In this document: positions 55,798 through 64,000 of the stretch, piece after piece
Position numbering within the stretch: the first letter of the stretch is position 1
How the letters are laid out: every line of letters starts with the position of its first letter
Assembly (NCBI GenBank): GCA_016647705.1
Contig: CM028329.1
Coordinates: forward strand, 58,297,231 to 58,361,230
Reading direction: 5' to 3'
DNA from: Eucommia ulmoides
Lineage: Eukaryota; Streptophyta; Magnoliopsida; Garryales; Eucommiaceae
Length of the DNA: 64,000 bases
Notes under the pieces: model-generated
What the model saw: the letters and a program-made list of their open reading frames with translations, nothing else
Told to the model about the DNA's origin: nothing
The model's database searches: none
Made by a program: the position numbers and the translations under genes

Positions 55798-57237
55798 TTC
55801 TCTAAGAAACAGGGAATAACAAAAAACTTTCATTTTTTTATTTCATTTGGGATTAATTTGATTTGGATCAGTTTTTGTTTAGAAGGATACCAAGGTCAAC
55901 ACTAAACCATGCTTCAGCCTGGCTCGGCCAGGCGAGCAATGCATGGCTGCCTGCACACGGGTCTATCTATATTATAACAAGCAGTCTACTCTCTGTCCAT
56001 GTCATTTGAATGACACAATGGATTTACATCTAAGCCCCACGAGTTAACCCAAGTATTAATAAATGGTATGTAATAACTTACATGATACATTAATTAACAA
56101 CTTCAAAGTGTTACTTTAATGAATAATTTTAATTTACCGCTAAATGATTTTTCACCAATAAAAAAATTCACATTTATTTTTTCACATATAAACAAATAAG
56201 AGAATATATTCATATATTTCAGATTGGGTTTCACAAATAATTAGTTCAAAAAATTATTTTTATATAATAGTATGTTGAGGTGGAGCTCGACTTATTTAAA
56301 AATCAAAATAAATAACAAAGTATGAACAATCTCTTGTTCTAAATTCATGGTGTTATGTTTGTCAATCTCTTATTTTAAATTATTTTTTATATTTTTTAGA
56401 TCAATCTAAATTTAAAAGAAAAAAAAAATGTATATAGCAGTTTTGATCAAAGGAGCGTCTAAATCTGCACTATTTTTTTATTAGTCCTACATCTCCAAAG
56501 GTATGTCTGACTAGGAAGATGGAAAGAAAAACAAATAAAAATATAAGATGATAATATTTTTATTAATTGTGGAAGAAAAAATATTTTTTTTAATGTTAGT
56601 TGGTTAAGAAAAAAAAATAAAAAAACGGAAAATAATTTATTTTTATATAAAACCCAAGAAAAAAGACGAAGAAAATAGTTGGAGGAAAAATGACGCAACC
56701 TGCGAATCGACCCGCTCCGAGACCTGACCGGACCGCTAATCAGGCTTGGGCCTTGGCCCAGGTGCGCATTCATGCTTGCAACCTGGCTTGGGTCGTTGGC
56801 CCAGGAAGCGCGCATCGCCGTGCGTGTCCTGGGTTAGCAGACCCAGCCACAAAGGGCTGGGTTTGTAACGGTTCTATCACAGTAGAACCGTTACAATGGA
56901 GGATTAATGGCCATTTATTGGCCGTTTAATCGGCCATTGTGGAGAATTAAGAGAGATTTTCACTGATCAAAGAAAGCTTTATTTTAAATGATTTTAATAT
57001 ATATTCATTTTGTATTCATTTTTGGAGGAATTCATGATCCATCATCTTCATCGATTTTTACACCAAAAAAAATACTCCAGTGAAGATTTGAAGTTCGACG
57101 GAAAAGAGGAAGAAAAAAAATGGTATTTTACAGCTCCATGAGTGGCTAAATCCATCAATCGAGTTAGGGTTGTATATTTTTTTTAATTTATCTATGCAAT
57201 TAATTTATGTTCATTTATCTTTGTTCTTATGTAAGGT
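55798..57237. other. Intergenic sequence with a GC-rich hairpin segment
   Basis: Mostly AT-rich. A GC-richer block at 56690-56940 has no convincing ORF but contains a perfect 12-bp stem (56865-56876 with 56883-56894) and TGGCCATTTATTGGCC-type inverted words. It may be part of an unidentified LTR. Confidence 0.4.
56865..56894. repeat. Perfect hairpin, 12-bp stem
   Basis: GTAACGGTTCTA, loop TCACAG, TAGAACCGTTAC. Confidence 0.9.
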
Positions 57238-58598
57238 TGTAAAAAATGATTTTTGATGGAGATAAATTTGGTCACTGAGATTGCGCATGTCAAGAAATGT
57301 CCAACCTACGGTGTCCGAGCACTTACAACTTGGATGTGCTCAAATTGGGAAGCCTCATAGGGTTTTTGAAGATATCTGCCGAGTAAGCGAGTCCGAGCAC
57401 TCGTAGCTCGGATGTGCTCAAATTGGGAAACCTCAGAGGGTTTTTGAAGATATCCGCCGAGCTGGCGAGTCCGAGCACTCGCGGCTCGAATGTGCTCAAA
57501 TTGGGAAGCCTCAGATGGACTTTAAAGATATCCTCCGAGCTGGCGAGTCCGAGCACTCGCAACTCGGATGTGCTCAAGATTGTTACCTCAGAGAATTTCA
57601 AGACACCCTCCGAGTTGGCGAGTTCAAACACTCGCAGCTCGGACGTGTTTAATTTGGGAACCACCAAGGGGATTTTGAAGGTACACTTCGAGTTGGTGAG
57701 TCCGAGCACTCGCAACTTGGATCCATCAAAATAAGGGGACATCCCTGACCGAGCCGAGCTGATGATCACCGTGCCGATCTGACGAACTCAAGATCTCTCA
57801 GCTCGGATTGCTCAAGATGCGAATCCTCGATGAAGATTGGAGTTGTGTGCCGAACTGGCGAGTCCGAGCACTCGCAGCTCGGACTTATTCAAAAGAAAGC
57901 CTTATCGAATTATGAAGAAGCCATGCCCAGTTGACGAGTCCGAATACTCTCAGCTCGGATCCTTTATGTTGGGGTCTCTTAAGACCGTTTTGAGGCCTCC
58001 GAAGCCGTTTTGACGCCCTCTCCATCTCCTGACCATCCAGAGGGACTAAAAATGGGCTACTGCTCTTCATTTCAAGTGGGTGGGCCCATGGGCTTCTACA
58101 AATGGGCCCAAAAGCTCAATCCAGGTGCTTAGAACCTTAATCCGCAAGCTCATTGGCTGTCAGACGAATTAGGTTAATTAAATCGAGCTCTTCTTCCTAA
58201 TTTCGCGATGCTAATTGAGCCCAGCGCCTATAAATACTCCACGGCATCCATTGCCACAAAAGTACACACTTTCTATTCACACTAGAGCATTCTTAGCCTT
58301 CTACCCCGGATACTTACTCTCGCGCCGGAGGGATTTCACCAGGCACAACCCCGGTGAGTGTGTATGTAGGTGCTCGGAGCGCAGGAGTGGAGCTCCACCC
58401 GGAGATCAGGACAAAGTCCGGAGATGAATTCTTCTCGGAGTCTGAACAAGATCTTAGGTCGGATTAAGGGATTCAGATTGGATTGCAACTACTTCCAAAG
58501 CATCAAAAGTTTCAGATTCTCCAGTTATTCACTTACATCGCATGTGCTGTGCCTTTCCGGACCATACTGTGGGTGTTCGCCATTTTTCGACACCAACA
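57238..58598 (+). repeat. 5' LTR of element D1 (Tat-like)
   Basis: 1361 bp, from TGTAAAAAATG to CGACACCAACA, directly followed by the primer-binding site. It contains a TATA box CCTATAAATACTCC at 58228-58241 and a hairpin array (57290-57970). Same family as D2. Confidence 0.8.
57290..57970. repeat. Array of about 9 hairpin-forming units in D1
   Basis: Units of about 75 bp with cores such as CCGAGCTGGCGAG, a short loop, CTCGCAGCTCGG. Another unit pairs CGAGTTG with CAACTTG. The stems differ from those of D2 but stay complementary. Confidence 0.85.
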
Positions 58599-58601
58599 GT
58601 T

Positions 58602-58619
58602 TGGCGCCGTCTGTGGGAA
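58602..58619 (+). other. Primer-binding site of D1
   Basis: TGGCGCCGTCTGTGGGAA, three bases after the LTR. This type of site is common in Tat-lineage gypsy elements; I do not assign the tRNA with certainty. Confidence 0.7.
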
Positions 58620-58666
58620 CGCATTAGAAGCCTTCCCTGATTGTTAGTTCCCGAAGAGCCTAAGAC

Positions 58667-59682
58667 TTGATGATCATAAGGTCTAGAAAGGAAATTTGCC
58701 AAGCAGACCAGACGCCCGCAGTAAATAGTAATTTGATAGTCCAACCCTCTCATGCCATGTCAAAGGCTTCTAGGCCGGACTCTCAGGTCACGACTATGGA
58801 CAATCAACTGTCGCCGCCCATTCCGGCAACCCCACCCGCCGGCCCGACGGTTCAGCCCACCGGTCAGATGGGCCCCCCCACTGTGCCCCTTGGACCGTTT
58901 GTTGGACAAACCTCAGGGGAAGCAAAAGCTTCCCGAGTAGACATTCTGGAATGCCATCTCAGCGAATTTCAAAACTTTCTCCAACATGCCCTCACTCGCT
59001 TGCCTCCAGCCCCGCCTTAAGGGGTTCTGGCTCCCCAGCCCGCAGGTCGAGGGAAACAAGCATCAGAGCCCGAAGAACACGTGGTCCACTCCAACAGGCA
59101 CACCCCGAGACCCCGACCCTATGACAACGGAAGAAGGGAAGTGGATTTGGCACCCCCCGAAGCATCAGGATCTCCATCTCTGCCCCCTCCGAGGTGAAAG
59201 AGGAACAATCGTACAGAGTTACCACCAGGCCATGCCCAGAGCCATATTATCCGGTTCGAGCATAAGTCGCGAACATGTTCGAGAGATGGACTCTCATTCC
59301 CCACCTAGGTAACATGCTCCCCGAGTCGCTGTAAGTTGGGTTCAAGCCTTCCCAAGAGGCGAAGTGGTGGTGGAAAGACATTTAGTCGATATGGAGGCCA
59401 CCTTATACCAATTCCAGAGAGTGAGGGGCCCATCCGAGCTCTCCTCTAAGGTAAGATCCTTATTCATCGATGAGATACTCGAGGAGTCACTGCCTTCACG
59501 GTTCACCCACCCCTAGATGATACCCTACGATGTAATCTCAGACCCGACCAACCATTTGTCCATCTTCAGATCCTATATGGATTTGCACGCAGCTTCAGTG
59601 GCGATGAGGTGCAAAGATTTTCCATTGACACTCATGGGGATTGCGGGCACATGGTTCAGGACCTTAGCCCTCGGAAGATAAC
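58667..59682 (+). pseudogene. D1 gag remnant
   Basis: The frame 58667-59020 is the Pro-rich N-terminal gag region, ending in a coiled-coil-like VDILECHLSEFQNFL. Downstream in other frames are VDMEATLYQF, SVAMRCKDFPLTLMGIAGTW and FRTLALG, the capsid core of Tat-type gag. Frameshifts and stops break it, and it ends abruptly near 59680. Confidence 0.7.
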
Positions 59683-61070
59683 AGACACGCCAATGCCTTA
59701 GCCAACCTCGCTTCGGCGATTGAGGGGACACTAAAGAGAAGCGTGCCCATTGAGTACCTAGATGCTCTGAGCACAACGATATCCGATCAGGTGGCATCAA
59801 TCTGTGAACTTAACGACCAGCCTACCTAGATAGATCCGATACGGCGGTACTTGAAAGATGAGACGCTACCCTAAGACCATGCTGAGGTGAGAAGGATGCG
59901 TTACCGATCTACTAGATATTGTATCATGGAAGGGGTCTTATACCGACGCTCCTTCTCGATCCCTTATTCTCGATGCCTCTGGCTAGAGGAAGCTAATTAT
60001 AATATGAGAGAAGTCCATGAGGGGATATGTGGCAACCACTCGGAGGGTAGAGCCCTCGCCAGCAAGTTACTCTAACAAGGGTACTTATTGCCGAAGATTC
60101 TTGAGAACACGACCAAATTTGTGAAAAAATATGACAAGTGTCAGTGGTTAGGCCCCCACCCTCATGTGCCTCCGATAAATATGGTCCCGATGACAAGTCC
60201 AATGCCATTCGTTCAGTGGGAAATCGACCTGATCGGCCCATTTTCCCAGGGCACGAGCCTAAGAAAATTCTTGGTTGTTGCCATTGATTACTTTACCAAA
60301 TAAGTCAAAGCCGAGCCCTTGGCACGCATTACAAAAGAAAAGATCCAGGACTTCGTTTGGAAATCGATAATATATCGGTTCGAAATTCCGAAAGCCATCG
60401 TGTCTGACAATGGCACTAAATTCGACAATGACCTATTCGCATAATTTTGCATCGGACTTGAAATCTGAACTCATTTCGTGTCACCCGACTATCCCCAGGC
60501 CAATGGCCAAGTCGAGGTCACCAACCAAACAATCTTGCATGGTTTGAAGACCAAACTCGACAAATCAAAGTGACGATGGGTGGAAGATCTCTACCCTGTT
60601 CTCTGGGCATATTATACCACCTCACGAACCCCAACTAGAGAAATACCATTCACAAGAACGTTCAGATCAGAGTCAGTAATTCCTGCCGAGATCAGATTGC
60701 CGACCCTAAGAACAACTGGAAAGGATCGCGGCCAAGAAGCAAACGACGCCTTGTTAGCTCTAAACCTAGACTTGCTGGAAGAACGAAAAGAAAACGCCCG
60801 AGTACGACAAACGACTTATCAACGACGGGCAGTTCGTTACTGCGACAGAAGGGTACGTCCCCAACGTTTCGAAGGAGGCTGCCTCGTCCTCAGAAAAGTC
60901 ACCTTGGAAACTAAAGAACAAAACGCTGGAAAATTAGCTCCCATTTGGGAATGACCTTATCGCATAACAAGAATCACAAGGCCGGGCACATACGAGCTCG
61001 AGACCGAAGAAGGGGTCCCACTGCGACACCCTTGGAATGCCGACCGTCTTAAGCAATACTTCTATAAAGA
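59683..61070 (+). pseudogene. D1 RNase H end and integrase remnant
   Basis: Begins RHANALANLASAIEGTLKR, the last part of RNase H. Then come YCIMEGVLYRRSFS, the zinc-binding region (VHEGICGNHSEGRALASKLL and YDKCQW) and the integrase core (WEIDLIGPF, VVAIDYFTK, AIVSDNGTKFDN, YPQANGQVEVTNQTI) with D, D and E present. The C-terminal part ends with RPGTYELETEEG and RHPWNADRLKQYF. At least five in-frame stops. Confidence 0.85.
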
Positions 61071-61860
61071 TTAGTTTGTTTTGTAAACATTCCATTTTTC
61101 TACTAAGTATAATGAATTTTCATATCAATGAAATGACTATCCACGAAACAACATTCTTCTTGCCCGTACACAATTCTATCGAAAAGCAACACCTCAGCAC
61201 GGCCTGTCGAGAGCACCAACCAGACCCCCCAAAGGTCGACAGTTTGAACCTGGAGGTAGACCAAGGTCACCCACCAAGGGCGGAGCATCGATCGGGTTTG
61301 AGTGTCTAAGGCTCAATATATACCCTCTTACAATCGACCATGGGTCAGGCGACTTAAAGAGGATATTGTTGGCCCATTGACTATATTAGGATGACCATAA
61401 AAGGCTCAAGGATGAGCCAAAATACGGAGAACCCGCAAGGACCAAGGACTATCGCTTAGAACCATATCTCTAGTCAGCAGCACGAGCAGTGACACTACTC
61501 CTACTCTGGGTTGGGGGCAGAGTGTGGGTACAACCTTGACAATAACACTCAGTTCCCAAGTATGAAGAAACGTCTGAGCTACGGTATCCGAGCACCCGTA
61601 GCTCGGACATACCAAAAGAGGGAAGCCTCATAGCATTCTTTCTTCCTGATTTTCCAAGTGTGGGAAAATGCCCAAGCACCCTCATCTCGGACGCATTCAA
61701 AAGTGGGAATGGTTCAGAACCCTTCTCTCCGGACACGCAGCATGGATTGAGAATTTTGGAAAGAAAATTAAGGGCTGTGTGAAATTCCAAATGTGGGAGA
61801 TTTGCCATCCACGAGCTCCCGAGCATGCCAGCTCGGATCATTTTGAAAATCTTTTTGTCT
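61071..61860 (+). other. 3' non-coding part of D1
   Basis: No ORF. A hairpin unit with arms GAGCTACGG and CCGTAGCTC lies at 61566-61608, and weaker units lie near 61670 and 61815. It ends without an LTR where a different repeat begins. Confidence 0.55.
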
Positions 61861-62304
61861 ACTTTATCCTAAAAGAGGGGAGAAGAGAAAAGAAATATTC
61901 AACACAAGAGATTATCCAAAAAAGTTTCTCTGTGTGTATTATGTTCAAAAAGAGGGCTTATATTAGAGGGGTTTGGTGGCTGCTAATTAAGCGCTGCCAC
62001 TTTCACCGCAAGCGTACAGATCAAGTTTTAGTATAATGGACTTTTCGGTCGGGTATCGTATCTACAGAGAATGGTTGAGATTACTATCGAGTACCGCGAT
62101 TGTTATAACCCGACTTTATCTAGGCCACAAAAATAGAATATAATTAATTAATACTAATACTAATATAGTCTAATTTAATCTATACTAATACTAATATTAA
62201 TATGAGATAATTTTAAGAGAATCGGTTGTCTAGGGATTAGTTTCGTTTACGAATACGTGTTTAGTCTCGTTTTAGTTTATGTTAACAGCGTTCGACTTAT
62301 CCAA

Positions 62305-62712
62305 CAATCTCAATATCTAAAACTCCTTCGCTATTTCTCCTGAGTATAAGACGGGGGATATAACGCAACTTCGTTTCAACGAAGAAGTCCCCCTCAATGT
62401 CTTAACAACCTTAGGTCGCATGAGGCTCGCCCCAACGTCATTGATTGCACATAATCCAACTCCCGACCGGGTCATTGGATCGTGCGTTATGTTTACCTTA
62501 TTAGCAATCTCAGTTCTAAAACTCCCTCGTCACCTCTCCCGAGTGTAAAACGAGGGAATACGTGACTTCGTGTCAACGTCGAAGTCCGCCTCAACGTCTT
62601 AACAACTCTAGGTCATGTGAGTCTTGTTCCAACGTCATCGATTGTCCACGATTCAAACCTCGACCAAGTTATAGAATCGTGGCGTTTGTTTACCCTAATC
62701 CGAATCCGGGGT
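62305..62712. repeat. 200-bp tandem duplication
   Basis: Units start CAATCTCA(A/G)T at 62305 and 62505 and share AGTCC(C/G)CCTCAA(T/C)GTCTTAAC. They are clearly diverged, so this is an old duplication. Confidence 0.85.
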
Positions 62713-63189
62713 TTGTCAAAACCCCGTATTCTCCATTTATCTAACTAAGCATAATAAACAAACAATATGATAAATACAATCAAACTACGAAGAACAATCA
62801 CAAACGAAACACCGAAATCATCCAAACAACGTATTTCTAAATTTATTGTTAATCTCTACTACAATCCATGTTTAGCTATGGACATAGCCGCATTTACAAT
62901 GAAATAACAAGCTAAACATGCTCACATGATCCTAAGATAAAGAAATAAGGAAAAACAACCGAAGAACTTAGCCTTGTCCGAAGATAAACCGCTAAGAACG
63001 CTCAACGATCGATTCGTCATCTTCTCCACTTCGGGATGTGAGCTCCATCTCTAAAACTCCTGAACCCTAGCTTAAATATGGCCTAAGGTGCCCAAATGGC
63101 TGGGGGGGTTCAAGAAAGGGGGAGAGGGAATGATATTTATAGGCAAAATATCTAAATAAATATCCTAAAAATATCTAGGTTGTGTAGAG

Positions 63190-63410
63190 GCTCTCCGCCT
63201 AGGCGAAGGGTTCCACCGCCTAGGTGGAGACTAGGTCAGTTGGTGACCGCCGCGGCGATGAAGACAGCGGTGGACGTGGAAAAGTCTCTGTTGGATTTCT
63301 GCCTAGGCGGTGGAACTCTCCGCCTAGGTAATGGGCTATCAGTAGCCTATTTTTATTTTCTCTACTGGATTTCCGCCTAGGCGGTAGATTTCTCTACCTA
63401 AGCGGTGGTC
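63190..63410. repeat. Cluster of CCGCCTAGGCGG-type palindromes
   Basis: Six full or partial copies near 63194, 63214, 63302, 63318, 63374 and 63398, in a GC-rich island within AT-rich repeat. Confidence 0.75.
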
Positions 63411-63780
63411 CATCAGTAACATTTACCTTTCTCAGCTTCTTCACCATCGCGGAAATGGTTTGAACGCTGCGGCGGTAGGTTTGTTTCACAATTTTGCCTC
63501 CGAGCTTATTTTTTTCCACCGTTTTTCGATTGCTTTTGGTTCGATCTCATCGTTTTCACTCCAGTTTCCTATCTTTTTGCCCCACACACCTGATTTATAC
63601 AAAAATTATGAAAACCAATTAAAACGTAATAAAATACAATATAAACGCTAAAAAACTAACTTAATTTGGTTTTGATATATGTAGGTAGATTACACATATC
63701 GGGGTTCATACTCGTTTACACCAAGTCAGTGCCAGATTACTTCAAAAAAAATGTCAAGTTATCAAAAAAGGCCGGGTTGA

Positions 63781-64000
63781 GTATTTGGCGCCACCCTTAG
63801 ACCATCATGGGATCGTCGGAACCTACTTCTTGTCAGAGACACCCTCAACTTGTACGTCACTAGTGTGGATATCCTCGTCACCATCTCCGCCCTCGCCCTC
63901 GGCCTCCTCTTCACCTCCCTCATCCGCTTCGGCCCCCATAGCCTACTTTGGTTGGACCTCCTCGACGTCATTTTCCATGGCTATCTAGCCCTCATTGGGG
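63781..64000 (+). CDS. Truncated open frame with a membrane-like segment, unknown
   Basis: A frame open from just after a TGA (63778-63780) to the window end, 73 codons. It reads PSWDRRNLLLVRDTLNLYV, then a hydrophobic stretch of about 20 residues (ISALALGLLFTSLI), then FGPHSLLWLDLLDV. Codon-like composition and a plausible transmembrane helix suggest a real exon or gene fragment. It is not recognised, and the right end is outside the window. The alternative Ser/Pro-rich frame at 63785-63988 is less protein-like. Confidence 0.35.

Larger units (their letters stand above)
57238..61860 (+). mobile_element. Internally deleted Tat-like Ty3/gypsy element D1
   Basis: LTR, PBS, gag, then a direct join to the end of RNase H, integrase, and a 3' non-coding part. 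Protease and RT are absent and no 3' LTR is recognised before the repeats at 61.9 kb. Confidence 0.75.
61861..63780. repeat. Unclassified repeat region
   Basis: Contains CGCAAGCGTACAGATCAAGT and GGGTATCGTATCTACAGAGA near 62008-62070, words common in plant dispersed repeats. It also holds a 200-bp tandem duplication (62305-62712), a transcript-like T/C-poor stretch to 63130, and CCTAGG palindromes (63190-63410). No conserved protein is seen. Confidence 0.45.

Noticed and set aside
57323-57769. 148-codon minus-strand ORF (and 57414-57734 on the plus strand)
   Set aside because: Translation of the D1 hairpin array; period near 75 bp keeps frames open by chance.

Overview
This window is plant nuclear DNA, most likely from a dicot. 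It is AT-rich, has spliceosomal introns, contains single-copy genes of flowering-plant families, and is dominated by Ty3/gypsy retrotransposons. I cannot name the species. Only three protein genes look intact: an F-box/kelch protein closely resembling SKIP30 (4211-5254, +, with a leader intron of about 2.4 kb), a small PNRC-motif protein (9151-9786, -, with a probable leader intron) and a single-exon HSP20-like protein (54553-55053, +).

Layout: 1-14.1 kb is the gene-bearing segment with small repeats (direct repeats, MITE-like elements, a SINE remnant, tandem duplications). 14.3-52 kb is one large nest of transposons. Its base is a decayed Tat-like Ty3/gypsy element on the minus strand (called G1). 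Its gag, protease, RT, RNase H and integrase can be followed from 51.8 kb down to 22.0 kb, with an antisense gypsy-associated ORF (14.75-20.7 kb, +) beyond the 3' end of pol. G1 is interrupted by: solo LTRs of a Tekay-like chromovirus with LTRs of 2.7-3.1 kb (family A: A5 17559-20375, A6 22828-25894, A4 42365-46283); a non-autonomous element B (26325-41841) that itself contains family-A copies A1, A2 and A3; and a solo LTR of a second Tat-like family (D2, 49148-50929). A4 carries an inner Pack-MULE-like transposon with a captured expansin fragment. Because target-site duplications survive at most junctions, the order of insertion can be read: G1, then B, A4, A5, A6 and D2, then A3 in B and A2 in A1.

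52-54.4 kb holds two SINEs and a foldback element. 54.4-55.1 kb is the HSP20-like gene. 55.2-57.2 kb is intergenic with a possible hAT-type MITE. 57.2-61.9 kb is D1, an internally deleted Tat-like element with LTR and primer-binding site. 61.9-64 kb is unclassified repeat, with a truncated open frame at the right edge.

The most unusual signal is that tandem arrays inside the LTRs of two unrelated families (A and D) are made of units that each form a hairpin. Between arrays the stem sequences differ, but both arms change together. The other items worth checking are the expansin-carrying transposon with its array of palindromes, a 507-bp tandem duplication that copied an LTR end along with host pol, and the plant PNRC-motif gene.
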